Notes: generated by a model from the letters alone, not told the origin. Positions 36,120 through 45,603 are shown, counted from the first letter of the stretch. The stretch: 64,000 nt of DNA from Aquitalea sp. LB_tupeE (GCF_013391415.1 NZ_JACAXB010000034.1:62001-126000); one strand, 5' to 3'. Made by a program: numbers and translations.

Positions 36120-37099
36120 CCCCTCACCGCGACGACATCACGCGTGCTGCCAGCCTGCTGCAAGACGGCCAGCTGGTGGCCCTGCCCACCGAAACCGTGT
36201 ACGGACTGGCCGCCAATGCCGACGACCCGGCTGCCGTGGCCAGGGTGTTTGCCGCCAAAGGCCGTCCGGCAGACCACCCGCTGATCGTGCACATTCCGTA
36301 CATCAGCCAGCTGTCACGCTGGGCCGACCCCATCCCGCCGCAAGCGTTGCAACTGGCGGCTGCCTTCTGGCCCGGCCCGCTCACCATGGTGCTGCCCGCT
36401 GCGTCCTCCGTTTCCCGCTTGATTACCGGCGGTCAGGACACGGTAGCGGTGCGCTGGCCTGCCCATCCCTTGTTCCAGGCTGTCCTGGATGAACTGGGCC
36501 ACGCGGTGGTGGCCCCGTCGGCCAACCCGTTCGGGCATATCAGTCCCACCAGCGCCGAACATGTGGCAAGGCAGCTGGAAGGGCGCATTGCAGCGGTGCT
36601 GGATGGTGGTGCCTGCCGGGTGGGGGTGGAGTCCACCATTATCGACCTGTCCGGCCCCGCCCCACGCATCTTGCGTCCGGGCAGCATCAGCGCCGCGCAG
36701 CTGGCGGACATCCTGCCGCTATCCGGCCAGCACAGTGCCAAGGCGCCACGCGTCCCCGGTGCCCTTGCCTCGCACTATGCACCGCGCCTGCCCTGCTTCC
36801 GCTTTGAAGCCGGCGAGCACCCGCAGCTGGACCCGGCCTTGTGGGAAGGCCGTTTCGCATTGATCAGCCTGGACAATGTCCTGCCCCCACCCAGCCAGCC
36901 CTGGCAGCACTACGCCCTGCCCGCAACTCCAGCCGACTACGCCAGCCAGATCTACAGCGTCTTGCATCAGGCCGAAGCCAGCGGGGCGGCGCACATCGTG
37001 ATAGAAATGCCGCCGGAAGAAGCTGCCTGGCTGCATGTGCGTGACCGGCTGCTGCGCGCCAGCACACCGGCAGCATTGTGCAAGCCCGATTCACATTGA
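36107..37099 (+). CDS. tsaC: Threonylcarbamoyl-AMP synthase (Sua5/YrdC, long form)
   Basis: 330 aa: a YrdC-like domain (about 5-190; LPTETVYGLAANA, KGRPADHPLIVHI, VVAPSANPFGHISPT) followed by a Sua5-type C-terminal domain (about 220-325). It condenses threonine, bicarbonate and ATP to threonylcarbamoyl-AMP, the first step of t6A modification on tRNAs reading ANN codons. It starts inside the last codons of dabA (13-base overlap). Its bicarbonate requirement gives the arrangement possible meaning. Whether it is the only copy in the genome cannot be seen. Confidence 0.93.
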   Translation: MEILTPHRDDITRAASLLQDGQLVALPTETVYGLAANADDPAAVARVFAAKGRPADHPLIVHIPYISQLSRWADPIPPQALQLAAAFWPGPLTMVLPAASSVSRLITGGQDTVAVRWPAHPLFQAVLDELGHAVVAPSANPFGHISPTSAEHVARQLEGRIAAVLDGGACRVGVESTIIDLSGPAPRILRPGSISAAQLADILPLSGQHSAKAPRVPGALASHYAPRLPCFRFEAGEHPQLDPALWEGRFALISLDNVLPPPSQPWQHYALPATPADYASQIYSVLHQAEASGAAHIVIEMPPEEAAWLHVRDRLLRASTPAALCKPDSH

Positions 37100-37172
37100 T
37101 TACTGCAGACAACTTACCATTCAGCTAGCATGGAGCAAGAACAAAACAACAGCACACGAGGCAAGCCACACC

Positions 37173-37964
37173 ATGGAACGCAACGCAGCGGGCAAACACG
37201 CACTGCATCTGGAAACCGCACCGACATGTCGTATCTGCAAGGATGGCCAGGATCTGGACTTTGCCTTCAGCTATGCGTTCCAGCCCATCATCGACATTAC
37301 TACCCGCCAGATATTCGCGCACGAGGCACTGATTCGCGGCCCGGCTGGCGAAGGCGCACTCACCGTGCTGCAACAGGTGACAGATGCCACCCGCTATCGT
37401 TTTGATCAGGCCTGCCGGGTGAAAGCCATCCGCACTGCAGCCAGTCTGGGCATGCAAAGCCGTCTGTCGATCAACTTCCTGCCCAATGCCATCTACCGCC
37501 CGGAAGTGTGTATCAACACCACCTTGCAGGCGGCACGGGAATATGATTTTCCCATCGAGAACATCGTGTTTGAAACGGTGGAAGGCGAACAGATAGCAGA
37601 TGGCAAATGGTTGGCCGAGGTTTTCCGTGAGTACCAGCGCATTGGTTTTCTTACCGCGATTGATGACTTTGGCGCGGGCTATGCCGGACTCAACCTGCTG
37701 GCTGATTTCCAGCCCGACATCATCAAGCTGGACATGGCCCTGATACGCGATGTCCAGCAGCGGCGACGCAGCCAGGTGATCATCCGCAGCGTGGCCGACA
37801 TCTGCCGCGAACTGGACATCCGCCTGATTGCCGAAGGGGTGGAAACCGAAGACGAATACCGCTGCCTGCAAGACCTGGGCATCAGCCTGATGCAAGGCTA
37901 CCTGCTGGCGCGGCCCTTGTTCGAGCAATGCATGCAGCAGGTACCGCCCCACCTGCCTGCCTGA
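37173..37964 (+). CDS. EAL-domain protein (probable c-di-GMP phosphodiesterase)
   Basis: 263-residue cytoplasmic EAL domain with a short N-terminal extension carrying a C-x-x-C pair (TCRICKDG). Key motifs: EALIRG (E of EAL), INFLPN, FETVEGEQ (in place of ELTE), DDFGAGYAG, KLDMALIRD and EGVETEDE. Most metal- and substrate-binding residues are there, but the FETVE variation resembles the BluF-type subgroup, some of which are not enzymes. The start at ATG 37173 is used; the open frame upstream is shadow sequence. Monocistronic after tsaC (73-base gap). Confidence 0.85.
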   Translation: MERNAAGKHALHLETAPTCRICKDGQDLDFAFSYAFQPIIDITTRQIFAHEALIRGPAGEGALTVLQQVTDATRYRFDQACRVKAIRTAASLGMQSRLSINFLPNAIYRPEVCINTTLQAAREYDFPIENIVFETVEGEQIADGKWLAEVFREYQRIGFLTAIDDFGAGYAGLNLLADFQPDIIKLDMALIRDVQQRRRSQVIIRSVADICRELDIRLIAEGVETEDEYRCLQDLGISLMQGYLLARPLFEQCMQQVPPHLPA

Positions 37965-37965
37965 T

Positions 37966-38889
37966 TCAGTCCGCTGCCTGCCGGGCGCGGTATTGCGCGA
38001 ACTGCGCGCGTAACAAGGTGCGCAACTGCTCTGCCGCAGGGCCAGGCTGGTAGCCGCTGCGGGTAATCAGCCCCAGCGTACGCGACACCGCCGGTTTGCC
38101 CAGCGCAATCCCCACCAGTTGATGCCGGTAAGCCGGAGTCAACGATAACTCGGGCACGACCAGCACCCCCAAGCCCGCTTCCGCCATGCCATACGCACCC
38201 TGCAGGTGGCTGGCTTCATAGTGGATGCGTGGCCGCTGTGGCAGGCTGGCCAGATGATGGTCCAGCAACAAGCGGTTGCCGCTGCGTTGCGACACCCCTA
38301 TCAGACGCTCGCCCACCAGGTCTTCCCAGTTCAGGCGGCGCTGCGTGGCCAGCGGATGGTCGTGCCGCACCACCGCCAGATAGTGCTCGGTCAGCAGTGG
38401 CTCAAAGTCGATATTGGGGTCCTCCGCGCCGATTAAATTGATGCCGAAGTCGGCATGCCCGGCCAACACCTGCTCCAGCACTTCCTGGGCACCCTCATCA
38501 AATACCCGCAGGCACAGCGCAGGATAGCTGGCCGTCAGTGCGGCCAGTGCGGCGGGCAGCAGATGCTGTGCCACCGACGGAATACTGGCAATCGACACCA
38601 CGCCGCTGCGCCGTTCGGCCCGCTCGCTCAGGCCGCTCATGGCCTGTTCCAATTCGTCCACCACATTCTGCGCATGCAACAGGAAGTGCGCGCCCTCCTC
38701 GGTCAGCCGCACGCTGCGGGTGGTGCGCTCCAGCAAGCGCACCTGCAAGGACTGTTCCAGTTTTTCGATGCGCCGGCTCAAGGCCGGTTGCGACAGGTAC
38801 AAGGCCTCGGCTGCGGCCTTGAAACTGGACTTCTCCGCCACCGCCAGAAATGCCTGCAATTCATTGAGTTCCAGATTGATGCGCGCCAT
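37966..38889 (-). CDS. LysR-family regulator (CynR/TcuR-like)
   Basis: 307 aa with the LysR helix-turn-helix (about 18-60; SSFKAAAEALYLSQPALSRRIEKLE) and effector domain (about 93-300). Divergent from a periplasmic binding protein and an MHS-family transporter, a set-up resembling LysR control of tricarboxylate uptake (tcuR-tcuABC). Likely activates those genes; the inducer is unknown. Confidence 0.9.
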   Translation of the reverse strand: MARINLELNELQAFLAVAEKSSFKAAAEALYLSQPALSRRIEKLEQSLQVRLLERTTRSVRLTEEGAHFLLHAQNVVDELEQAMSGLSERAERRSGVVSIASIPSVAQHLLPAALAALTASYPALCLRVFDEGAQEVLEQVLAGHADFGINLIGAEDPNIDFEPLLTEHYLAVVRHDHPLATQRRLNWEDLVGERLIGVSQRSGNRLLLDHHLASLPQRPRIHYEASHLQGAYGMAEAGLGVLVVPELSLTPAYRHQLVGIALGKPAVSRTLGLITRSGYQPGPAAEQLRTLLRAQFAQYRARQAAD

Positions 38890-38900
38890 CGATTAATCCA

Positions 38901-38947
38901 TGAAATAAAAGCAATTAAACATTTATTGCATCTTGTGCATTATTTCA
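38901..38947. promoter_or_regulatory. Candidate LysR operator between divergent genes
   Basis: Outer arms TGAAATAA (38901-38908) and TTATTTCA (38940-38947) are a perfect 8-base inverted repeat. Inside, GCAAT (38911-38915) and ATTGC (38925-38929) form a second, LysR-like palindrome. The region is strongly AT-rich against its surroundings. Confidence 0.45.
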
Positions 38948-38979
38948 GCACAACACATACACAACAAGAGGAGATCAAC

Positions 38980-39768
38980 ATGGCAAGGACATGGAAGCCA
39001 GGCTGCGGCCTGGCTGCACTGCTGCTGGCGTTTGCCTGTACCCCGGCAATGGCAGAACAACTCACGGTGGTGAGTTCCGGCGGTTTTGCTGCGGCCTTGA
39101 AGCTGCTGGCACCTCAGTTCGAACAGGAAACCGGCAATCAGCTGAAACTGGAATGGGGCCCCTCCATGGGCGATACCCCGCAGGCCATTCCGCAACGCCT
39201 GGCCCGTGGCGAAAAAATCGACGTGCTGGTGATGGTGGGCAGTGCACTGGACCAGCTGCAAGCCCAAGGCAAGGTTGTGCCAGACAGCAATACCCCGCTG
39301 GCTGCATCGCGTATTGCGCTGGCGGTGAAACACGGCAGCCCGCACCCGGATATCAGCACCTTGGGCGCCCTCAGGCAAACCCTGCTCAACAGCCACTCCA
39401 TTGCCTATTCCGACAGTGCCAGTGGCGTGTTCCTGTCTACCGTACTGTTTGCCCGCCTGGGCGTGGCCGAGCAGATCAAAGACCGCAGTCGCATGATTCC
39501 GGCCGAACCGGTGGGCAAGGTGGTGGCTCGCGGCGAAGCGGAACTGGGCTTCCAGCAACTGAGCGAGCTGATTCCGATTGCCGGCATCGATATTGTCGGC
39601 CTGCTGCCGGAACAGGCGCAGCAAGTCACCACTTTTTCCGCTGGCATCAGCCGTGACAGCGGACACCCGGTAGCAGCCCGCCAACTGCTGCGCTTTCTTG
39701 CTTCGCCGCAGGTTGCGGCCAGCATTCGCCAGACCGGGATGACACCGGTCAGCACTTCCGCTCAATAA
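38980..39768 (+). CDS. ModA-like periplasmic substrate-binding protein
   Basis: 262 aa with a signal peptide (cleavage after TPAMA, about residue 25) and a type II binding-protein fold resembling molybdate-binding ModA ([22 protein letters not shown], then [16 protein letters not shown] and [13 protein letters not shown]). No ABC permease or ATPase is adjacent. Instead an MHS-family symporter follows by 13 bases, so the ligand is more likely an organic anion than molybdate. Strong ribosome binding site (AAGAGGAGATCAAC). Confidence 0.82.
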   Translation: MARTWKPGCGLAALLLAFACTPAMAEQLTVVSSGGFAAALKLLAPQFEQETGNQLKLEWGPSMGDTPQAIPQRLARGEKIDVLVMVGSALDQLQAQGKVVPDSNTPLAASRIALAVKHGSPHPDISTLGALRQTLLNSHSIAYSDSASGVFLSTVLFARLGVAEQIKDRSRMIPAEPVGKVVARGEAELGFQQLSELIPIAGIDIVGLLPEQAQQVTTFSAGISRDSGHPVAARQLLRFLASPQVAASIRQTGMTPVSTSAQ

Positions 39769-39781
39769 CAAGGACGACGAC

Positions 39782-41080
39782 ATGACCACTGCCAGCCCAC
39801 GCCAGTCCAGCCTTTCCATGGTGTTACGCGTTACCAGCGGTAACTTCCTGGAAATGTTCGACTTTTTCCTGTACGGCTTTTACGCCACCTATATTGCCAA
39901 AACCTTTTTCCCCAGCGGCAATCTGTATGCCTCGCTGATCATGGCCTTTGCCACCTTTGGTGCCGGTTTTCTGGCCCGTCCCATCGGTGCCATCGTGCTG
40001 GGCAGTTATATCGACCGCATCGGCCGCCGCAAGGGGCTGATTGTCACCCTGGCCATCATGGCCTGTGGCACGGCCCTGATCGCCTTTGTACCCGGCTATG
40101 CCAGCATAGGCCTGGCCGCGCCCTTGCTGGTGTTGCTGGGCCGCCTGTTGCAGGGCTTCTCCGCCGGGGTGGAACTGGGCGGGGTGTCGGTATACCTGGC
40201 CGAGATGGCCACACCGGGCCGCAAGGGCTTCTTTGTCAGCTGGCAGTCGGCCAGCCAGCAAGTGGCCATCATGTTTGCCGCCGTGCTGGGCTACCTGCTG
40301 CATCAGGCATTCAATAGCCACCAGATCGACCAATGGGCATGGCGCATTCCGTTTTTCATCGGCTGCATGATCATTCCCTTCATTTTTGCCATTCGTCGTT
40401 CGCTGCAGGAAACCGATGCCTTCCTGGCGCACAAGCATCACCCCAGTTTTGCCGAAATCCTGCGCTCCATAGCCCAAAACTGGCAGCTGATCACCGGTGG
40501 CATGCTGTTGGTGGTGATGACCACGGTGAGCTTTTACCTGATCACCGTCTACACCCCGACTTTTGGCAAGAGCGTGCTCAAGCTGAGCGAAAACGACAGC
40601 CTGATGGTGACCTTCTTTGTCGGCCTGTCCAACTTTATCTGGCTGCCCATCATGGGTGCGCTGTCCGACCGTATTGGCCGCTGGCCGCTGATGCTGGGTT
40701 TCAGCCTGCTGACCATGCTGACTGCCTACCCGGCGCTGGCCTGGATGGTAGCCTCTCCCAGCTTTGGCCACATGCTGGCTGTGGAGCTGTGGCTGTCCTT
40801 CCTGTATGCCAGCTATAACGGCGCCACCGTGGTGGCCCTGACCGAGCTGATGCCCAGCCATGTACGTACCGTGGGCTTCTCGCTGGCCTACAGCCTGGCC
40901 ACGGCGATTTTTGGCGGGTTCACCCCGTTGGTGTCCACCGCGCTGATTGACGCCAGCGGCGACAAGGCGGCACCCGGCTACTGGATGATGCTGGCCGCTG
41001 CCTGCGGCCTGGCCGCCACCCTGATGCTGTACCGCAAGGATATCCGCAGCAGCTTTGTCGGCAAGGCTGCCACTGTCTGA
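39782..41080 (+). CDS. MFS transporter, metabolite:H+ symporter family (citrate/tricarballylate-like)
   Basis: 432 aa, 12 predicted helices. The opening [37 protein letters not shown], and [22 protein letters not shown] are those of the MHS branch that includes CitA/CitH and tricarballylate TcuC. It should import a di- or tricarboxylate with protons. In an operon with a ModA-like binding protein; regulated by the divergent LysR. The substrate is inferred. Confidence 0.85.
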   Translation: MTTASPRQSSLSMVLRVTSGNFLEMFDFFLYGFYATYIAKTFFPSGNLYASLIMAFATFGAGFLARPIGAIVLGSYIDRIGRRKGLIVTLAIMACGTALIAFVPGYASIGLAAPLLVLLGRLLQGFSAGVELGGVSVYLAEMATPGRKGFFVSWQSASQQVAIMFAAVLGYLLHQAFNSHQIDQWAWRIPFFIGCMIIPFIFAIRRSLQETDAFLAHKHHPSFAEILRSIAQNWQLITGGMLLVVMTTVSFYLITVYTPTFGKSVLKLSENDSLMVTFFVGLSNFIWLPIMGALSDRIGRWPLMLGFSLLTMLTAYPALAWMVASPSFGHMLAVELWLSFLYASYNGATVVALTELMPSHVRTVGFSLAYSLATAIFGGFTPLVSTALIDASGDKAAPGYWMMLAAACGLAATLMLYRKDIRSSFVGKAATV

Positions 41081-41126
41081 GCCCCCTCTCTCCGTGTGCT
41101 TTTTCTTACCAGTCAGCACATGTTTG

Positions 41127-41149
41127 GCCTCCTTTCGGGGGCTTTTTTT
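41127..41149 (+). terminator. Intrinsic terminator after the MHS transporter
   Basis: GCCTCC (41127-41132) pairs with GGGGGC (41137-41142) around TTTC (one G-T pair), followed by seven T residues (41143-41149), 47 bases past the stop codon. Confidence 0.8.
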
Positions 41150-41223
41150 ATTTCCGGAGGAAATAGCACAGTAAACTGCGGATTGCGTGATCAACAGCCA
41201 CACGGGCAGCAATAGGACGAACA

Positions 41224-41793
41224 ATGGAATTACGACAGCTACGCTACTTTGTCAGCGTGGTGGCGCAAGGCAGCATGGGGCGCGCTGCGCTGGAGCTGGG
41301 GGTGGGTACCTCGGCGCAGAGCCAGCAGATCAGCCGATTGGAGGGTGAACTGGCCACCCGGTTGTTGCAGCGCACCTCCAGCGGCGTAGTTCCCACCGAT
41401 GCCGGGCTGGCCTTTTGGCGGCAGGCGCAACTGGCGATACGCCATGCCGACGACGCCATGCGCGCTGCCCAGCTGGCGCGGCTGTCCGGCCATGTCAGCG
41501 TGGGCATGGCCCCCAGCACCACCGGGGTGCTGGGCCTGCCCTTCATGGCGGCCATGCGCGAGCGCTACCCGGATATCCGCCTGCATCTGGTGGAAAACCT
41601 GTCCGGCAATCTGGCTACCATGCTGGGCGCGCGCCAGCTGGACCTAGCGGTATTGTTTCAGGAAGAGCGCACCCGGCGCTGGAGCGTGCTGCCACTGCTG
41701 GAGGAAAAGCTGTTCCTGATCTGCCGCCGCGATCTGCCCGCCGCGCCCCGCAGGACCACATCAGCCTGGCCGAGCTGGGTGACATTCCGCTGA
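41224..41793 (+). pseudogene. LysR-family regulator, truncated and frameshifted
   Basis: The first ~173 residues are a normal LysR protein: a helix-turn-helix (MELRQLRYFVSVVAQGSMG...) and the first half of the effector domain (to LFLICRRDLPAAP). The frame then shifts near 41750 and reads 16 foreign residues to a TGA at 41791. In another frame the natural continuation is visible (QDHISLAELGDIPLIMPSG, then HGLRALLNN). There it runs straight into a GGDEF-EAL gene, so the last ~100 residues of the LysR protein have been lost. DNA binding might survive; ligand response would not. Confidence 0.8.
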
Positions 41794-41795
41794 TC

Positions 41796-43217
41796 ATGCC
41801 CAGTGGCCCGCATGGATTGCGCGCCTTGCTCAACAACGCCGGGGACTACCTGGGCCAGCGCGTCACCTTGCATGACATCACCGAGCGCAAGGCTGCCGAG
41901 GAAGAAATCCGCCGCCTGGCCCATTTCGACCCGCTCACCATGCTGCCCAACCGTCGCCTGTTGTTTGACCGGCTGGAACACGCCATGAAAAACAGTGAAC
42001 GCAACCAGCAGTACGGCGGGCTGATCATGCTGGATCTGGACCAGTTCAAGAAACTTAACGACACCCTGGGCCATGAAATGGGTGACAAGCTGCTGCTGCA
42101 AGTGGGACACCGCCTGCGCGACAGTCTGCGCGAGGTGGATACCGTGGCACGACTGGGTGGGGACGAGTTTGTGCTCATCATCGAAGGGCTGGGCAGTCAC
42201 GAAACAATGGCAGCCAGCCGCGCCGAGCAGATTGCCGAGAAAATACGCGATGCCCTGGCTCGCCCCTACTGCCTGGACATGCAGCAGGAAGACGAACACC
42301 TGTACACCGCCAGCATTGGCCTGACCCTGTTTCGCGGCCAGCACACCTCGATGGAAAACCTGCTGAAACAGGCCGATGTGGCGCTATACCAGTCCAAAGA
42401 TGCCGGACGCAACCGGGTACGCTTCTTCAGCCCCGCCATGCAGGCCCATATCGAGGAACGCGCCCAGCTGGAAAACGCGCTGCGCCTGGGCTTTGCCCGC
42501 AAGGAATTTCTGCTGTACTACCAGCCGCAGGTTAACCAGTACGGCCAGACCACCGGTGCAGAGGCCCTGCTGCGCTGGCAGTCACCGGAACGCGGCATGG
42601 TGTCACCGGCCCAGTTCATTCCACTGGCCGAAGAAATGGGGCTGATTCTGGAGTTGGGCGAATGGGTGCTCCATACCGCCTGTCAGCAGCTGAAAGCCTG
42701 GGAGGCACATCCGCAATTCGCCCGGCTGGAGCTGGCGGTCAATGTCAGTGCCCGCCAGTTCCACCAGCCGGACTTTGTCGAATCGGTACAGCGCTGCCTG
42801 CAATCGAGCGGTGCCAACCCGGCACGGCTGAAGCTGGAACTCACCGAAAGCATCGTGCTGGAAAACCTGGACATGGTGGTAGAGCGCATGCAGCAACTGG
42901 GGGCGCTGGGCATCCGCTTTGCGCTGGACGACTTTGGCACCGGCTACTCGTCGCTGTCCTATCTGAGCCGCCTGCCGCTGGATCAGCTGAAAATCGACCA
43001 GTCCTTTACCCGCCAACTGGTGCAGGACTCGGCCACCAGTGCCATCGTCAAGGCCATACTGGCCATGTCGCGCGCCTTAGGCCTGCAAGTGATTGCCGAA
43101 GGGGTGGAAACCCTTGTGCAGCGCGACTTCCTGGAAAGCCAGGGCTGCTATGCCTACCAAGGCTACCTGTTTGGCAAGCCGATGCCGATCAGCCACTGGG
43201 AACAGGACCAGGCCTGA
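41796..43217 (+). CDS. GGDEF-EAL protein, 5' end fused to LysR remnant
   Basis: From an ATG at 41796, two bases after the LysR stop, the 473 residues begin with ~25 of LysR origin. They then continue with the end of a PAS/PAC segment (DITERKAAEEEIRRLAHFD), a GGDEF domain (about 50-205: RLGGDEFVLII intact, with the inhibitory RxxD site REVD five residues before) and an EAL domain (about 220-465: GAEALLRW, LDDFGTGYSSLS, KIDQSF, EGVET all intact). Both diguanylate cyclase and phosphodiesterase activities are possible. The original N-terminal sensor is gone. Translation may rely on re-initiation after the truncated LysR. The start is inferred. Confidence 0.8.
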   Translation: MPSGPHGLRALLNNAGDYLGQRVTLHDITERKAAEEEIRRLAHFDPLTMLPNRRLLFDRLEHAMKNSERNQQYGGLIMLDLDQFKKLNDTLGHEMGDKLLLQVGHRLRDSLREVDTVARLGGDEFVLIIEGLGSHETMAASRAEQIAEKIRDALARPYCLDMQQEDEHLYTASIGLTLFRGQHTSMENLLKQADVALYQSKDAGRNRVRFFSPAMQAHIEERAQLENALRLGFARKEFLLYYQPQVNQYGQTTGAEALLRWQSPERGMVSPAQFIPLAEEMGLILELGEWVLHTACQQLKAWEAHPQFARLELAVNVSARQFHQPDFVESVQRCLQSSGANPARLKLELTESIVLENLDMVVERMQQLGALGIRFALDDFGTGYSSLSYLSRLPLDQLKIDQSFTRQLVQDSATSAIVKAILAMSRALGLQVIAEGVETLVQRDFLESQGCYAYQGYLFGKPMPISHWEQDQA

Positions 43218-43236
43218 ATGCCCTTGCCAGCGCAGG

Positions 43237-44448
43237 CTAGTAGCACAGCCGGTTTTTACCCTCACGCTTGGCCTGATACATCAAGGTATCGGCCTTGCCC
43301 AGGATATCGACCGCGCTTTCGCCCGGGAATGCCAGGCAGCAGCCCAGCGACAGGGTAATGGCAATGCCGGCCTCTTGCTGCATGCGGGTACTGTGCTGCA
43401 ATTGCAGGCGCAAGCGCTCGCCACAGGCCACCGCTTCTGGCAGATTCAGGCCGGGCAGGATCACCAGAAACTCCTCGCCACCGATACGGCCGAACACATC
43501 CTCCGGGCGCAAGCTGGCCTTGACCTCTTCGGCCAGCACCTGCAACACCACGTCCCCCACATTGTGGCCGAAAACATCGTTGATTTTCTTGAAGTTATCC
43601 ACATCAAAGGCCAGCACGCAAAAACTGCCCTCGGCGTGGCTCACCTTGTCCACCTGCTGTTGCAGCTGCTCCAGAATGGCACGCCGGTTCAGCGTCCGGG
43701 TGAGGCTGTCGGTGGTGGCCAACACCAGCAAGGCATTGCGTGCTTCTTCCAGCCCGGCGGTTTTCAACTCCAGGCTGGAGCGCAGTCCCACCTCTTCGTC
43801 ATGCATGCGCTTGAGCGAGCTGACCAGCGTGTTCATGGTCTGCTGCTGGGTAAAGAAGGCGCGGTTACGCTCTGCATATTTCCAGGCGGTGAACAACAGC
43901 AACAACTCAAAAAGCAGGGCAATGGCGGTAAAGGCATTGCGGTCTGTTGCAGACATCACCCGGTCAAAACCATATAACTGGATCAGCACCACCAGCGTCA
44001 GCACACTGCTGAACAGCGCATACAGACGGAAAATCAGGCCGTGAGACAGGATAGTGATGCTGTTGATGGTTGCCAGCGCGATGATCTTGAACAGGTAGAC
44101 AAAATCGAACTCACGGTGCGGAAAGGCAAACAGCATGCTGCCCCAGGCCAGCGCCGCCAGCACCACTGACAGATAGAGGCTGGCAAACCATGCTTGCCAG
44201 CCTGCCGGGTTTGTCAGCCTGGTGCGCATGAACTGCAAATGCCACAGCCGCAAACCCTGGATGCAGAACATGGCCAGCAGCCATGCGCTACCTGGCCAGC
44301 CCGGCGCATGCGTCCAGTGCACGGCATAAATGGCAAGCGCCACCACCAGCGACAGCCTGATCGAGCTGCTGCCTTCCTCGAAATAGTAATGGCACAAGCG
44401 GATGCCGGCTGCGTCCATGCCGTGGTCTGGCTCAGCTTTAGCGCGCAT
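43237..44448 (-). CDS. Membrane diguanylate cyclase (GGDEF)
   Basis: 403 aa: about six membrane helices (about 30-195), a coiled linker, and a C-terminal GGDEF domain (about 240-400) with the active motif GRIGGEEFLVI and DVDNFKKINDVFGHNVGD. An RxxD inhibitory site is not in the usual place (the residues before are LRPEDVF). It makes c-di-GMP in the cytoplasm. Its start overlaps the end of the upstream binding-protein gene by 11 bases, implying a joint function: periplasmic ligand sensing passed to c-di-GMP synthesis. Confidence 0.9.
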   Translation of the reverse strand: MRAKAEPDHGMDAAGIRLCHYYFEEGSSSIRLSLVVALAIYAVHWTHAPGWPGSAWLLAMFCIQGLRLWHLQFMRTRLTNPAGWQAWFASLYLSVVLAALAWGSMLFAFPHREFDFVYLFKIIALATINSITILSHGLIFRLYALFSSVLTLVVLIQLYGFDRVMSATDRNAFTAIALLFELLLLFTAWKYAERNRAFFTQQQTMNTLVSSLKRMHDEEVGLRSSLELKTAGLEEARNALLVLATTDSLTRTLNRRAILEQLQQQVDKVSHAEGSFCVLAFDVDNFKKINDVFGHNVGDVVLQVLAEEVKASLRPEDVFGRIGGEEFLVILPGLNLPEAVACGERLRLQLQHSTRMQQEAGIAITLSLGCCLAFPGESAVDILGKADTLMYQAKREGKNRLCY

Positions 44449-45352
44449 TGCGCAGCACCTCGCGGTTCAGCACAAAGGGCGGTAGCAGGACATTGCGTCC
44501 GCTCCGCGATGGGTGGCGTATGGCATCATCCGCCATCTGCACGGCAACTTTTGCCATTTTTTCGGTGTCCTGCACCATGCTGGCCAGCAATTCACCAGAA
44601 CGGATGGCCTCCAGGACGAGGGGGCTGCGGTCCACCCCGACAAAGGGATAGCGTCCGGCCTGCTGCAATTGCCGCAAGGCCAGCAGCACCGCGCTGGTGG
44701 TGGATTCGTTCGGGGTGAAAATGGCATCGAACTGCGGCTGCTGGGTATACAGCCAGGTACGCACCACCTGACGCCCGCGGCCAATGGACTGGTCCAGCTC
44801 CGGGCCGTACAGCACACTGACATGGTCTTTTTTTGCTGCCATGGCAAAGCCCGCCATGCGCTGCTCGGTGGACGGTACTTTGCCCTGATTGGGAAATACC
44901 AGTACCCGACGGATGTCCGGATGGCTATTTTTCAGTTGCTCCCAGGCCAAACTGCCAATGGCGGTCTGGTCTGAGGCTACTGCGCCAAACTGGCTGCTAA
45001 GGCCAGGGTTGCGGTCTATCAGCACCACCGGTACAGGCAGGAAACGCAAAATCTCATTGTAATTTTCGATGGTGGCACTGGGTGCCAGGATGATGGCCCG
45101 GCATTTGCGGGCGATGGCCACATTCAATAGCTCAATCTGGGCATCATCAATCAGGTGCTCGCTATCCACCGAACCACGGTCATAAATGAAATAGCCAAGC
45201 CTGGCCCCCTCCTGCGCAATGTTTTCCTGCAGATTGGCCCAGAACGCACGTCCGCCACTGGCGTAAATGAAGGAAAGACACTCGCGTGCCTGCAGCTGCG
45301 GACTACAACACAGCAGTGCCACGCACAGCAGGATGCGCCAGCGCAATGCCAT
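44438..45352 (-). CDS. Periplasmic sugar-binding-like protein (LacI/RbsB fold)
   Basis: 304 aa from ATG 45352 (GGAA upstream; an earlier ATG at 45409 is possible). A signal peptide (LRWRILLCVALLCCSPQLQA) precedes a type I periplasmic binding fold: CRAIILAPSATIENYN, PVPVVLIDRNPGL, DAIFTPNESTTSAVLLAL and YPFVGVDRSP. No ABC transporter genes are adjacent; the next gene (11-base overlap) is a membrane GGDEF protein, so it probably serves as a receptor rather than a transport component, similar in principle to LuxP or TorT. Ligand unknown. Confidence 0.85.
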   Translation of the reverse strand: MALRWRILLCVALLCCSPQLQARECLSFIYASGGRAFWANLQENIAQEGARLGYFIYDRGSVDSEHLIDDAQIELLNVAIARKCRAIILAPSATIENYNEILRFLPVPVVLIDRNPGLSSQFGAVASDQTAIGSLAWEQLKNSHPDIRRVLVFPNQGKVPSTEQRMAGFAMAAKKDHVSVLYGPELDQSIGRGRQVVRTWLYTQQPQFDAIFTPNESTTSAVLLALRQLQQAGRYPFVGVDRSPLVLEAIRSGELLASMVQDTEKMAKVAVQMADDAIRHPSRSGRNVLLPPFVLNREVLRNAR

Positions 45353-45603
45353 GCCGTTCCGTAACAATGAAGAGAGGTTGAACACAGAGCTCCCGTACCG
45401 ACAAATCATGATTATTCTGTTTTATGCGGCGTGCAGGCCTGCTCTGCAGCCTGTGGACTCGCGGTTTGCTTTAGTGATAGTTGATATTTATGCGTCATGC
45501 TGCTGATTTCACCAGTTGCCGCCCTGCCTGCACAGAATGTCTTGCATTTACCCGGGGATGGCCTAAACTGAGTTATGTTGCACTGCAACATAAGGCAAGC
45601 ATC

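Noticed and set aside
39824-41224. 466-codon minus-strand frame opposite the MHS transporter
   Set aside because: Very glutamine/glycine/histidine-rich antisense shadow of a membrane protein gene.
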